Source: Pseudomonas viridiflava (GTDB taxonomy: Bacteria > Pseudomonadota > Gammaproteobacteria > Pseudomonadales > Pseudomonadaceae). From it: a stretch of 64,000 bases of DNA. Below are positions 34,136 through 44,933 of this stretch, piece after piece (position 1 is the stretch's first letter; each line of letters begins with the position of its first letter). The DNA lies in NCBI RefSeq assembly GCF_900580865.1, contig NZ_UTBZ01000219.1, forward strand, positions 62,001 to 126,000, read 5' to 3'. A model generated the notes under the pieces. It was not told the DNA's origin and did not search any database. It saw only the letters and a list, made by a program, of their open reading frames with translations. Made by a program: the position numbers and the translations under genes.

Positions 34136-36841
34136 TCAGAGTAAGTGTTTTACGTTGTTCGAAAACTGCGCAAGTAAATTATTTTTATTTCGGTTGTATA
34201 CATCTAGTGAGTATTGTGCAAACTCAATTGGGTGCGCATCCATGTCCACTGGATAAACTTTGTTGTCCTTCTCGGAAAAAAGGAAATTATGGTGCTGTAC
34301 ATCTTGGTGGTATAGGTCCTTGGGCTCCATTTCATCAAACATATCTAGCAGGGCATTGGCGGCGTGTGCTGGTACAGTGCCTTTTATAATTTTACCGAGA
34401 GGAATGCCATCCAGTTTAATCATCTTTAGATAAACTTGACCGTCCTCGATGAGAGCTGTTGCCGAGCCTGCTCCATAATAAGTATTGAAACTTTCGGCTT
34501 CGGATTTTACGGAGCCTGGGATACTGCTCAGGTTTTCGAATCCCCTGAATTTTTTATAAACATGTCTTCCGCTAGCACTTTCGAAGATTTCTCCCTCGCC
34601 ACCTCCAGCTATAGCAGGGCGATCGCCAATATCATTTGCAATGGACTTGGACTTATTCTGAAGTGGAGAGTTTGTCAGCTGCATATTTTCCATCAGCGCT
34701 TCAACAGACTGATTTTTACTTATGTTTTCTGGAGAGGCCGGAGGAGTATCAGGGAATCTGAATTTCGTACTTTCGTCGCCCGCAACAGCTGCTGAAAATG
34801 GCGTTCCTGATAACGACGCAGGCGAAAATCCGAAGGCCTCTTCAGGTGGATTCTCTTTATTAACCCCCTCACGAACGCGTCCATCAGGATCGAAGTAGGC
34901 CAGTGGATTACCTTTCACCATGCTGAATACATTCAAGCCATCCGCCGGACCTAGTGGATCCGGATTCAACCACCGCTGCAACCACGCTACGTAATACCTG
35001 AACCCATAGTAATAAAGCCCCGTCGCATCGCGCTCCTTGCCCGAATAGCGGAGGATTTTGTAACTCGACTCGATCTCTTCGCGCCCGGCAAACCACGCGG
35101 TGGTGCCGAACGGGTGATAGCGCTCATGACTGATCACCTGGCCGGCGCTATCGAGTTCCAGCGTGCAGGAACCCAAATGGTCGCTGGGGCTGTAACGCGG
35201 TTGATCGTTGTCGCTGCCGTTGGGCGGTTCGGATTCCCAGTGCAGCACCTGCACGCTGCTGCGTCCGGCCTGAACGCTGATGACCTGCAACGTTTCGCCC
35301 GTGCAGCTGTGGGTGCGGATTTGCAGGTTCGGCAGATAACGCACTTCAGCGATCAGCATCCGGGCGTTGGTTTGCGTTTGCCGGATTTTGCGCAGGCGCA
35401 TGCCGTCGGCACCGTAAACGTATTGCTCGTGATCGTCAGTCGCGCGGTCACGCTCAACCGGTCGAACTTCGCGCAACTGGTTGCGCAGATCCCAATGCAA
35501 AGACTGCCCCGGTTGCAGTGCGAGCAGATTGCCGTTGGCATCGAAGCCGTTGCGAAAATCTTCTTCGTCCGGCTCCACGTCATTCAACACGGGCAGACAG
35601 CGGTTGCTTTGGGCGGCGGCGAGCAGGCGATGGCCATGGTTTTGCGGTCCTTCATGGGTCAGCTCGAGCAGGTTGCCACCGCGGTCATAGCGGTACGTCT
35701 GGGTGAAATTGGCACATGCTTGAGGATCGTCGAATGCCGAGAATTGCGGGCCTTTGTGGGTGCCGCCAGCCTCCCATCCCGTTGCTTTGACCAACTGATA
35801 GAGGCTGTCATACCCATAGCGGTTGATCGGCTCGACGCGCTGGTTGGCGAAGTAGCGAATGGGCAGGGCGGCGTCTTCGATGCTGATTACATTGCCGACC
35901 GGGTCATAGGCATAGCGCAAGTCTTGCAGGGTTTCATTACCGCGTTGGGCTTGCAGTCGGGTCAGGCGACCATCCTCGGGCGCATAGTGCAGTGCGGTGA
36001 TCACGCCGTTGCCGGCGATTTCCCGCTCGGTCTGGCCTTGGGCGTTGTACTGGATGGCGCTGACCAGAGTTTTCGGCTGAGGTTGTGTATCCAGTTGCAG
36101 GCGTACTTCGTGCAACTGTCCAGCGAGGTTCTGTGCGAAGTGCTGACGGTGACCTTTGGCGTCAGTCTGTTCAATGGTTTCGCCCAGGGTATTGAACACC
36201 GAACGGCTCGTTGCCCCGGTGCCGGCTTCGAGCAACAAGTCGCGGTCGGGCAGTGGTTCGGGCCAGTCGGGAGAATCGAGGGAGCGCAGAAAATGTCGAG
36301 TCTGCTGCATGAGGCCACCGGTCAACCCGAACTGTTCGAACAACTGCGTGCCGGCCGGATCATCGTGGCGGATGAGTTGCCCGCACTGGTTGCGCGTAGC
36401 GAACGTCGGATCGCTGCCGCCATAACCATAACGCTCCGTACACAAAGGCTCGCCGTCGTGGGTGTGTTCGAACACTGCCTGTGGTCGTAGCTGTTCGTCG
36501 TACTTGATCCTGCGTTGGCTGTACCGACCATCCCAACCGTGCAACGGTTGACGCGCCTCGCCCGACAGACTGACGCGCCATCCGGCATCGACGCTAAGCG
36601 TAGACAGTACCAGACCGCTCAGTGAGTACACCGTGGCGAGGTTGGCGGGCGCGGAGGCGTCGGTGAACAAGCGTGGATCTCGCTGCGCCACCAACCGCCC
36701 GGCAGCGTCATGGTGGCAGGCAGTGATACATGCTTCAGGTTCGCTGGTGCTCTCGCGCCAGTAAGCAATCTGCCGCACCGGCAAGCCACGGCTGTCGATG
36801 GCGGTCAGTTGTGGCGTATGGACATGGATGCCCGTATTCAT
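34136..36841 (-). CDS. tccC: Tc toxin C component (TccC) with OspG-like kinase tip
   Basis: 901 residues. The Rhs/YD-repeat half (to about 655) ends with RYYVAWLQRWLNPDPLGPADG and NVFSMVKGNP, the TcC autocleavage core. The variable tip (about 657-901, AT-richer DNA) has kinase signs: Gly-rich GGGEGEIFE (about 746), VYKKF with candidate ATP Lys (763/764), EAESFNTYYG, catalytic loop YHQDVQHHN (H845, D847, N852), and YPVDMD (about 864-868) in the DFG position. The layout matches the compact OspG/NleH-type effector kinases, without an evident C-lobe beyond it. ATG 36841 overlaps the TcB stop as ATGA. Last gene of the toxin operon. Confidence 0.85.
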   Translation of the reverse strand: MNTGIHVHTPQLTAIDSRGLPVRQIAYWRESTSEPEACITACHHDAAGRLVAQRDPRLFTDASAPANLATVYSLSGLVLSTLSVDAGWRVSLSGEARQPLHGWDGRYSQRRIKYDEQLRPQAVFEHTHDGEPLCTERYGYGGSDPTFATRNQCGQLIRHDDPAGTQLFEQFGLTGGLMQQTRHFLRSLDSPDWPEPLPDRDLLLEAGTGATSRSVFNTLGETIEQTDAKGHRQHFAQNLAGQLHEVRLQLDTQPQPKTLVSAIQYNAQGQTEREIAGNGVITALHYAPEDGRLTRLQAQRGNETLQDLRYAYDPVGNVISIEDAALPIRYFANQRVEPINRYGYDSLYQLVKATGWEAGGTHKGPQFSAFDDPQACANFTQTYRYDRGGNLLELTHEGPQNHGHRLLAAAQSNRCLPVLNDVEPDEEDFRNGFDANGNLLALQPGQSLHWDLRNQLREVRPVERDRATDDHEQYVYGADGMRLRKIRQTQTNARMLIAEVRYLPNLQIRTHSCTGETLQVISVQAGRSSVQVLHWESEPPNGSDNDQPRYSPSDHLGSCTLELDSAGQVISHERYHPFGTTAWFAGREEIESSYKILRYSGKERDATGLYYYGFRYYVAWLQRWLNPDPLGPADGLNVFSMVKGNPLAYFDPDGRVREGVNKENPPEEAFGFSPASLSGTPFSAAVAGDESTKFRFPDTPPASPENISKNQSVEALMENMQLTNSPLQNKSKSIANDIGDRPAIAGGGEGEIFESASGRHVYKKFRGFENLSSIPGSVKSEAESFNTYYGAGSATALIEDGQVYLKMIKLDGIPLGKIIKGTVPAHAANALLDMFDEMEPKDLYHQDVQHHNFLFSEKDNKVYPVDMDAHPIEFAQYSLDVYNRNKNNLLAQFSNNVKHLL

Positions 36842-39800
36842 GACCACCAGTTCCGCCGCCGGGTTTCCGGCGGTGGTTCAAACAGGTCGTTCTCATCGAA
36901 CGCCACGTTGCACCAGATCCAGTACCAGATTTCCCGGCGCAAGGGCTTCGGTTCCGCCGAGGGGCCTTGCGGCATTTTCTTGGCCAGCACGGTTTCGGTC
37001 GGGCGGCCCGCCGCATCATAGAACTGCTGGTCGTGGAAGGCGTGCTGGCGCATCGAGCGGTCGTTGATGTAGCGCGGTTGATCGGTGAAGTAGGGCCGAT
37101 AGATCCGCACTTTTTCACCTTTGTTGTTGTATTCCACAGGTTCACTGACGCGCCAGCGTCGGGGCACGTCGGCTTCCAGCGGATTACCTTCGGCGTCGAG
37201 GCGCAGCTCGCCGTTCTCATCGACCTGCCAGGATTTGCCCGGCTCGACTTCCTGTTTGGTCTGCAAGGTGCGGCCGAAGCCATCCAGACAAGTGATGCTG
37301 ACCCGTACTTGCATTTCGGGGTCGCCGGGATAGCGATCGGCCAACAGGGCGACGGCGTACACGGGCTCACGTTGTGAAGCGTCGATTTGCTTCTTCAACT
37401 CGGTTTCGTTTGCGTCGGGATCTTTCAGGCCCGCCACACGCTGGCGGGCGCGATCGCACAGGTGCCCGCTGGGCAAGATGAAGCCTTCAGCCTTGGCCCA
37501 CGCCAACCAGTCAGGGGAGGGTGCGGACGTTCGGCTGATACGACCCATCCAGCTGAAGGTATCCCAGAAACTGACGCTGGCGAAATTTCCGATGGCTTTT
37601 TTCGGATCGGCGATGGCGATGGCCGGGTCGCGGTCTGGAGGCGGCACATAGGTCTCCAGTGAGTAGAAACCTACCGGTTTTCCCAGTTCGGTGCCGTGAA
37701 AGCTGCTCACTAGAGGTTCACCGAACGCGTTGCAACGTGACTCCTGGATATTGCGGTTGGCGTCTTCGATCGCCGCTGGCAGGAAGGTACGGTAATCGAC
37801 ATTGAGGCTGCGGGTGGTGCAACCGTCGGGCAAGGTCACCGCAGTGGTCAGGCACCAGTAGGCGTCGTAGGTGATGAGGGTTTCACCGTGGCTTTGCGTC
37901 TCGCGGTATTTCTGCACGTTATAGAAACCGTCCAGCTTGTGGTACGTGGGGAAGCCCCGGTGCACCGACCACAGGTAGTTTTTCGCGTCTTCGGGATCTG
38001 CCGGCGGCGTCTTTTCAACGTCGGGTAAAAACGGATCCATGATGTGGTAGCCGACTTCGGCCGACTGCAGTTTTTCCTTGAGGTTGAAGGGCATGTTGCC
38101 CTGCTCGTTTTTGAGTTTGTCGTAGGCGGCGAGGGCGATGGCGTCCAGTTCCGCCGTTTCCACATAAGCGGGCAAGCCTTCGAAGGTCGCTTCGCCGGGG
38201 GCGAGCGTCTGGCCGTTCTCGGGGTTTATGTAGCGCTGCAAGGACAGGCCGGACAACACCGCTTGTTTCGCCCATGGCCCGTCATCCGCGCTCATTTGCA
38301 GAAAGTAATCATGATGGATCTGGGTGGCGGTCAAATCAGGCTTTTCCAGCACCAGGGCATTGCTGCGCTGCTGATATGGCAGCCCAAGGCGCCAGGCCTC
38401 TTCATTCGCCAGGTGAATGGGCTGCGCTCGGCTTTGCGTCAGGTACCACTTCTGTTGCGCAAGGTCATGGGCATCTTTCCACCATTTCTGATGGTGCTCA
38501 TCAGTGAACGGCGGCGGATCATCGACGGTTCGGCGTCGCGCGTAGTGCACGGTAAACCCATGCAGACTCGTACCGTATTCGTCCCACTCAAGGTTGAGGT
38601 GATGCTGGCACAACGGATCGTCCGCGACAGCGGTCTCGTACTGGTAGCTGATGGACTCCAGATCCAGGACCTGAAGCACCGGGTAAGGCTGGTGTTTGCT
38701 TTTCGGGCGCAGCCTGCGCACCGCGTAACGGTTTTCCTGAACGGTGTAAGGCACGGCGGTCGCTGGAGCATCATCCGCTGCGTAGATTTCCGAGCGCAGC
38801 GTGGTCCCGCTCAAAACGCGGGCTATTTCTCGGGCGGTGTCTTCGTCGAATGTGCCGAGTGGCTGTGTCGCGCGGTCGTTGAGGTGGTAGTCCAGCAGCA
38901 GCGTGGGTAGCAGGTCTGCAGCTTCCTTGTCGCGAGTGTAATAACCGTCTCTTGGCGGGTCGATGGACTCGCCGGTGTGGAACCAGGTTTTACTCAGAAT
39001 CGGCGCAGTAAAACCGGCACGCGCGCGCTCGGCCGCCGAAGCTTCGGTATCGCTTTGCAGGAGCAGGCGAAAACCGCTGAATTCGCGCTCGAAGCGGTTG
39101 TAATACCCGCCTCGGTAACTGAAGGTTTGCGTCAGCAGGTTGCCGGTGATTTCATCGCACTGGGTCTGCCGGCTTACCAGATGCAGGGCCAGTGGCAGCT
39201 TGCACACCGGGTTCTCGATGTCGGCGGCGTGCTGCTCGTGTTTCTCGTCCAGCCATTCCTGTGCGGAACTGCGGTAGGTCACGCTGCTGATAGCGCCCAT
39301 GTTGTTGCAGGTGCGGTTCATCAGGTAAGGCTTGGCCTTGACGAAATCATAGCGCCAGTGCCGTGGCGTCATGTGCGGCACGGTGAGGATCAGGCTGGAG
39401 CATCCCAGCCCTTGCAGGTCGGCGGCGCTGACCTGGCAAAGTGGATCGTAATGCACACCTTCCGGCCATGGCAGGGCGATTGGAGTCTGCTCATAACCTT
39501 GGCCGCAGTGGTTCATGAACACCTGCAGATTATCGGGCTGCATATAAATCAGATCCACCGCCCCCGAGCCGTCGAGGTCGGCCAGCAAAACCTGTGCGGC
39601 ATTGAATTGGTGGTAGGCAAAGGGCAGGGCGCACAGCACAAAGCCTTTGCCGAAACGTCCACGCCCCAGATTCGGCCAGCATTTGACTTCGTTATGACGG
39701 ATACGCACCAGATGTTGCTGGCCGCTGCCGAGTACATCCGCGAACACCACCAGTTCTGCCGGAGTATTGCTCAGCACGGGTAAATCATCGTCATCCCCCT

Positions 39801-41460
39801 CCTCGGTTTTACACGAATGAGATACGTCGATGGCGTCGGCAAATCCCGCCGTGCGCTGGTTGGCGTACAGGCGCACGCTGCGAGGGCCGATCAGCGCCAG
39901 ATCGCTCAGTCCATTTCCCACCAGATCGGTCATCTTCGCCATCGGGTGGAAAAATTCGCCGGGGAACGCGTCGAAGGTGACGAACCCGGACCAGTTGCGA
40001 TCCGGGTCGAGGGTAAAGAAGCCACACAGGCCCGGCGTGGCGACCACCCAGTCGAGCTTGCCATCGCCGGTCAGGTCGGTGAGGGACTGATGAACCGGTT
40101 TGCTGCTGTCGGCCGTTGGCTGGTGGTCAAGGCGTTTCCAGTCGCTGTAGCTGACGTCGTCACCGCCGGCCGCCGCACGCAATGGCTCGCGGTAATACCA
40201 GGCTTGGTCATACCGACACAGCACACCTGCCATGCCTTCACCGTACAGGTCCACGAATTGATAGCGCTGGCCGTCGTTGAGGCCGGGCATGTCGGGAAAG
40301 CGGACCCAGCCCTGAGGTTTGGCGTCCAGCTCAAAGGCGTTGTAACTGAACTCCATCGGCGGCCGGTTTTCTGTCTGCCCCAGGCTGTCGTAGGCCTGCG
40401 AGTGTGCGGCCGTCAGCTGGTTGTAGCCCAATGGGCTGGTTCGATGGTCCAGCAGCAGGCGCTGGACCAGTACGGGCTCATCTTCCGGTTCCTTGGAGAA
40501 ATGATGAAACATCAACACCTGCCGACACAGGCGCCGGGTGCCCAGTTCGAAACCGTAGGCGTAGATCCAGAACGGGTCACTGCGTTCGGGCCACGGCTGT
40601 TGTTCCGCGAAGGTTGGCACTTGGGTCAGATCAGTGCTGCGCTCGCCATAATCGAACACCAGTTGAAAGTGCCACAACTGGTTTTTCCAGCTGCCGGGAA
40701 CCCACGTGTACAGGTGTGGATGGGCCTTTTCGTTGCCGTAGCAGATGCGTTCGAGATAACGCTGAGCACTGTAGTCGCGAAACTGCGGCTCAATGGGGAC
40801 GCCTGTATCAGGTTTGTATCGGTAGACAATATGCTCGCCCCGGGTGTTGAGGCTTTCGTCGATCATCCACACGCCGACGCGTTGCGGGTCGCCCGGGTCG
40901 GCGCGGCGCGATTCAATGCTGGTGCCGTACACATGCAGGCTACCGTCGGCACCATGGATCAGCCAGAAACCGGGTTTGTCGGCACCGTTTGACCAATGTT
41001 CGATCAGGGCAAATTCACCCTCGGCCCGTGGCCAGTGACGCACCACCTGGTATTCACTGCCCAGCGGCAGACCGTTGTAGGTACTCGTTTTGCGAGAGAT
41101 CAGCTCACCATTGTCATCGCGCTGGGGCATCCATACATCGCCACTCGGCCCGACCACCTGATCCGTGCCGTCGTAGGTCGGCACACCATTGGCGGTGCGC
41201 AGGGTGATGGCATTGACGGTGAACTGCCAGCCGATCCCGCAAGGGCTGTTGCCGGTGTCGTTGCTGTAATTCAACGCCACGGACGGGGCAAAGCCGCGTC
41301 CGGGAGAAATCGGCAGGGGCAACGCGAGTGACGCCGTTCCTTTGGTGCCAATGCCGCCCCAGCCCTTGCCGATGCTCTGGATGGCACCGCCCATTTTCGG
41401 CAGGGCGGGCGTGTTGATCTGCATCGTCGACTGTTGCTGCGGCGGTTGTTGTTCGTTCAT
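36838..41460 (-). CDS. tcaC: Tc toxin B component (TcaC/TcdB-like, SpvB domain)
   Basis: 1,540 residues, the normal TcB length. Together with TcC it forms the hollow cocoon that holds the toxic tip and docks on the TcA pore. N-terminal SpvB domain (PALPKMGGAIQSIGKGW ... PLPISPGRGFAPSVALNYSN), then FG-GAP/beta-propeller-type repeats (DLTGDGKLDWV, DLVGNGLSDLALIG, DLDGSGAVDLIYMQ) that bind TcA, then Rhs-like strands. Start overlaps the upstream TcA gene and stop overlaps tccC, both by 4 bases, indicating coupled translation. Confidence 0.9.
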   Translation of the reverse strand: MNEQQPPQQQSTMQINTPALPKMGGAIQSIGKGWGGIGTKGTASLALPLPISPGRGFAPSVALNYSNDTGNSPCGIGWQFTVNAITLRTANGVPTYDGTDQVVGPSGDVWMPQRDDNGELISRKTSTYNGLPLGSEYQVVRHWPRAEGEFALIEHWSNGADKPGFWLIHGADGSLHVYGTSIESRRADPGDPQRVGVWMIDESLNTRGEHIVYRYKPDTGVPIEPQFRDYSAQRYLERICYGNEKAHPHLYTWVPGSWKNQLWHFQLVFDYGERSTDLTQVPTFAEQQPWPERSDPFWIYAYGFELGTRRLCRQVLMFHHFSKEPEDEPVLVQRLLLDHRTSPLGYNQLTAAHSQAYDSLGQTENRPPMEFSYNAFELDAKPQGWVRFPDMPGLNDGQRYQFVDLYGEGMAGVLCRYDQAWYYREPLRAAAGGDDVSYSDWKRLDHQPTADSSKPVHQSLTDLTGDGKLDWVVATPGLCGFFTLDPDRNWSGFVTFDAFPGEFFHPMAKMTDLVGNGLSDLALIGPRSVRLYANQRTAGFADAIDVSHSCKTEEGDDDDLPVLSNTPAELVVFADVLGSGQQHLVRIRHNEVKCWPNLGRGRFGKGFVLCALPFAYHQFNAAQVLLADLDGSGAVDLIYMQPDNLQVFMNHCGQGYEQTPIALPWPEGVHYDPLCQVSAADLQGLGCSSLILTVPHMTPRHWRYDFVKAKPYLMNRTCNNMGAISSVTYRSSAQEWLDEKHEQHAADIENPVCKLPLALHLVSRQTQCDEITGNLLTQTFSYRGGYYNRFEREFSGFRLLLQSDTEASAAERARAGFTAPILSKTWFHTGESIDPPRDGYYTRDKEAADLLPTLLLDYHLNDRATQPLGTFDEDTAREIARVLSGTTLRSEIYAADDAPATAVPYTVQENRYAVRRLRPKSKHQPYPVLQVLDLESISYQYETAVADDPLCQHHLNLEWDEYGTSLHGFTVHYARRRTVDDPPPFTDEHHQKWWKDAHDLAQQKWYLTQSRAQPIHLANEEAWRLGLPYQQRSNALVLEKPDLTATQIHHDYFLQMSADDGPWAKQAVLSGLSLQRYINPENGQTLAPGEATFEGLPAYVETAELDAIALAAYDKLKNEQGNMPFNLKEKLQSAEVGYHIMDPFLPDVEKTPPADPEDAKNYLWSVHRGFPTYHKLDGFYNVQKYRETQSHGETLITYDAYWCLTTAVTLPDGCTTRSLNVDYRTFLPAAIEDANRNIQESRCNAFGEPLVSSFHGTELGKPVGFYSLETYVPPPDRDPAIAIADPKKAIGNFASVSFWDTFSWMGRISRTSAPSPDWLAWAKAEGFILPSGHLCDRARQRVAGLKDPDANETELKKQIDASQREPVYAVALLADRYPGDPEMQVRVSITCLDGFGRTLQTKQEVEPGKSWQVDENGELRLDAEGNPLEADVPRRWRVSEPVEYNNKGEKVRIYRPYFTDQPRYINDRSMRQHAFHDQQFYDAAGRPTETVLAKKMPQGPSAEPKPLRREIWYWIWCNVAFDENDLFEPPPETRRRNWWS

Positions 41461-44400
41461 AGCGAACCGCCTTCGCGTCTGGCCGTGTAGCTGACGTGCA
41501 CGATGATGTCGGTGAGGGACTGGAGCATGGCCATCTGCGCTTCGTGGTTGGGGAAGATCAGGCTCCAGCGTGATATGGCGCCGGTGTACTCGAAGGGCAG
41601 GTAACGTTCATCCTGAAAGTTGAGCTGGAACATGCCGTTGTCTTCCAGCGAGGTGGAGAGCGCAATCTGCTGACTGGCGCGCAGGTTTTCCTTGACGTTA
41701 CCCGGCGTGGCGGCCATTTCCACCCTGCTATAGGTTTGTCTCAGCACGGCACGAATATCCTGATAAGGGCCAAGGCAGGCTGGCAGGGTCACGCTGATGG
41801 TCTTGATTCGGCGCAGGTAATGATTTTCACCGGCGTAGTCCTCTTCGAACATGGCCGAGGTCAGTTCGAATGCACAGGTACCGTGCTGGATCAGTGATAG
41901 TTTGATCTCAGCCCACGTTTTATTGAGGTTGTCGCCTGGATCCTTGTCTTTCAGGTCCTTCAGGGAAACGGTTTTCCTGATTTCCAGATCGCGCCGGTTG
42001 TTCTGCAGATACTGGCTGTGCATCTGTTGCAGGCTCATTTTCAGTTCTTCGCCGGCACCGAGGCCACGGTAGCTGGCGTTCCACGCACCGGGGCGGATGA
42101 AGGTCCGGGTGAAGTCGCCCATCTCGTATTGCCAGCAGGCTTCGGCGGCCTGACACAGGGATTGCGCGGTGGTGTAGGCGGTGTGGTAGAAGCCGGCGAA
42201 CTTGCTGTTGAGCCAGTCGTAGGTCTGCGAGCGGCTGAAGCGATTGCTGCTCAGCAGGAAGTCATGGGTGGCCTTGGCTTGATTGAGTGCGGTTTGCGCC
42301 TGGCGCAGTTGCAGTTGGGTGGCGTGGTGTTGTGCTTCCTGGGCGGCGAGCTGGGCTTTGATTTGTTCGGCTTCGAGTTTTGCCTGGTCGAGGGCTTGGG
42401 TCCATTCCGCATCGCGTCGGTCGAACTGAGAGGTGAGCTCTGCGTTCTGGGCAGTCGCTCGATCAACTAGGACCGAGCCTTTTGTAATATGAGCAACTGC
42501 TTGTGCAACAGCTCCAAGGTCGATCCCGCCCGACGCCACTCCGAAAATATTTGGTACCGTTCTAGCGAGGGCTCCGGCCTTTTTAGATAAGGCAAGCGCT
42601 GATTGATTTGTATTGGCATGCAAGCGTGCATCATTCGAAATCTTTTCATTGCGGCTCAATCCGTCATCAACCAATTTCAGGTAGTAGCTAAGTCTTCCTT
42701 CATTGACAACCTGACTGGCCAGCAATGCCTCCCTGTTCTTCTCATCAATCTGCATGGCTTGAGTCTGAATATCCACCGCCACCTTTGCCAGATTCCACGC
42801 CTGCTGCTGTTGCAGTTCAAGGTATTGCGCCTGCTCTTTTCGCTCGATCAGCGACAACAGCGTAGAACCGAACTGGATCACGCTGTCCACCGCGTTCTGC
42901 GCCAGGGCGAACATGAAACTGAAGCGGTAATGGGGAATCTGCGGGTTCAACAGCCGACTCAGCGCCGCCCCGGACAGGCCCTGACCCCATGCAGCGAGGA
43001 GGGCGCGCGGATCGAGCGGTGCCGCGAACAACGGCAGGTTCAAGGGATTGCCCGCCATGTCGAGGTTGTGGCGCAGGTTGTACAAGCGGCTTTCGACCCG
43101 GTCCCAGCGCTTGATCAATTCAGGGTTGAACGGCCGGCGCAAATACGGATTGTCCACGGTGGCTAACGATGAATCCTCGCCGTACGGCCGCAGACACAGC
43201 AATGGTGCGTCCTGCGATTGCGAGGCCTTGCCGATGCGTAGCGGCGGCTTGTCCTGCAGTTGGCGTTGAGTGGCAATCAGTTGTTGTTCGAAGGCACGCA
43301 AGTCTTTGTTTCTCGCAGCACTCAACTTATCCAGCGTGATCGGTGACCAAACGTCTACTTGCTGCACATCTTGGGGCTGCCCGAGCAGAGCGAAGATATG
43401 GATATAGCGCAACTTGGCTTCCGCCAACCCGTCCGGTGTCAGTTCTCGGTAGGCCTGATCGGCCTGATTGCTTTCGATATCGATATAAAGTCCGTACAGC
43501 GCCTTGCGAAAGTGCACGGGAAAACTCAGTGCAATCTGATGCGGGTCGTCCGGGTACAGAATGGCCTGGCTGGGGTCGGGTGCACCGGGCCAGACGGGCG
43601 TTTCCAGAGGCACCGACTGCCAATAGCCGGGATGGCCCGGATCGGCGCTTTGCCGTGAGGTATCGAGGAGATACTTCAGCCAGAGTCTGGCTTGTTCGTA
43701 TTGCTGTTCCTCGTTCAAGCGGTAGGCCACCAGCCACGGCAAGTACAGGAACAGTTCGAGGAAATACAGGTAATACGCGCCGGAGAAATCCATGGATTGC
43801 GCGCCGAGGTCGTTGGGAATGGGCGGTTCCTTCATCTGTTGGGTATCCCAGCTCAACAGTGTTTCAATGCCGGCTTCGGTGCGATTGATCAGCTCTCGAG
43901 CAAACACGGTATTCATGCGAATCGGCGCTCTTAATGGGCCGTCCGTTTCCGATCCATCGGTGTGTTGAATACTGGAACCGGAAAAGTCAATGAACTGGGC
44001 TTTGCCCAGAGAAGGACTATTTCCGACATCCGGATTATGCACATTGTCGATGCTGGGAGAAATCTGAACAATTTCTGGCAGTTCTTCGCCCCAACCGAGG
44101 TTCAGCATCTTTAAAGCACCGCCCAAAAGTTCCACGTTCACGAAGTAATATTTTCTATAGATCAGCACACCGTAAATTAGCGGAACTTTAATATCGACTT
44201 GGTTATTCGGCCATTTTACCGGCCACCCTTCGGGGAGATGGGTGGTTTGATCGATCGAAAATGAATAGCTGAACGATGCATCTTTGGCCAAGCGATCGAC
44301 GATGTTCGAGGCAGACAATATACGGATCTGGTCAAAATTTTCGGGGGGCTCTGTTGAAATTACATCCAATGGGTGAGCAATGAAGAACTGATATCCGTAG

Positions 44401-44615
44401 GGGCCATGTTGTGTGCTGTTAACTTCTCTATGAAGCTGCATGGTGTGTTTGCCGTTTGAAACGGTAATGAGTTTCTCGATATACCAATGTTTAGGGTTTT
44501 CGAGTATTAATTCTAATGTGTATTTGTGGAAGTATTTCGAACTTAATGAAACTGCTTCATCTTTTTTTGTGGCAGGCACTGAAAATGTATGATCGTGAGT
44601 ACTGTCCACGAGCAT
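41457..44615 (-). CDS. 3' fragment of the split TcA gene
   Basis: The 1,052-residue frame from the first ATG after the amber codon. It contains the NEEQQYEQARLWLKYLLDTSR segment, a long Gln/Ala-rich helical shaft with the membrane-entry region, and the TcB-binding end. No convincing ribosome site lies before ATG 44615 (AAGGA is 13 bases away), so independent translation is doubtful. Its stop overlaps the TcB start by 4 bases. Confidence 0.55.
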   Translation of the reverse strand: MLVDSTHDHTFSVPATKKDEAVSLSSKYFHKYTLELILENPKHWYIEKLITVSNGKHTMQLHREVNSTQHGPYGYQFFIAHPLDVISTEPPENFDQIRILSASNIVDRLAKDASFSYSFSIDQTTHLPEGWPVKWPNNQVDIKVPLIYGVLIYRKYYFVNVELLGGALKMLNLGWGEELPEIVQISPSIDNVHNPDVGNSPSLGKAQFIDFSGSSIQHTDGSETDGPLRAPIRMNTVFARELINRTEAGIETLLSWDTQQMKEPPIPNDLGAQSMDFSGAYYLYFLELFLYLPWLVAYRLNEEQQYEQARLWLKYLLDTSRQSADPGHPGYWQSVPLETPVWPGAPDPSQAILYPDDPHQIALSFPVHFRKALYGLYIDIESNQADQAYRELTPDGLAEAKLRYIHIFALLGQPQDVQQVDVWSPITLDKLSAARNKDLRAFEQQLIATQRQLQDKPPLRIGKASQSQDAPLLCLRPYGEDSSLATVDNPYLRRPFNPELIKRWDRVESRLYNLRHNLDMAGNPLNLPLFAAPLDPRALLAAWGQGLSGAALSRLLNPQIPHYRFSFMFALAQNAVDSVIQFGSTLLSLIERKEQAQYLELQQQQAWNLAKVAVDIQTQAMQIDEKNREALLASQVVNEGRLSYYLKLVDDGLSRNEKISNDARLHANTNQSALALSKKAGALARTVPNIFGVASGGIDLGAVAQAVAHITKGSVLVDRATAQNAELTSQFDRRDAEWTQALDQAKLEAEQIKAQLAAQEAQHHATQLQLRQAQTALNQAKATHDFLLSSNRFSRSQTYDWLNSKFAGFYHTAYTTAQSLCQAAEACWQYEMGDFTRTFIRPGAWNASYRGLGAGEELKMSLQQMHSQYLQNNRRDLEIRKTVSLKDLKDKDPGDNLNKTWAEIKLSLIQHGTCAFELTSAMFEEDYAGENHYLRRIKTISVTLPACLGPYQDIRAVLRQTYSRVEMAATPGNVKENLRASQQIALSTSLEDNGMFQLNFQDERYLPFEYTGAISRWSLIFPNHEAQMAMLQSLTDIIVHVSYTARREGGSL

Positions 44616-44933
44616 GTCGAAGCTTAAATCCTTGTTCCTGAAAGTATGCGTCGCATCTGTTCTGTTCAGCCAGTCGCTGCGTGGCGTGATCGTTGAACCA
44701 TCGAGTAATCTATAATAATTTTTGAGCTGGTTGTGTTCATTGAGTACTAATATTAACTTGAAAGCTTCAAAGCTTGTATTGGCTCCGTCATAGATGGAAA
44801 TTTCAAGGGTAAAGTTTTCGTTGAAGTCTTCATTTAGTCTTGTTGTCAGTTTTACATTGGAGTTGTTACGGTCATAGATGATGTCTTTGTTTTTCTGTGG
44901 GACTGTGATTCGCGCTTGCCAGTCGTTAAAATT

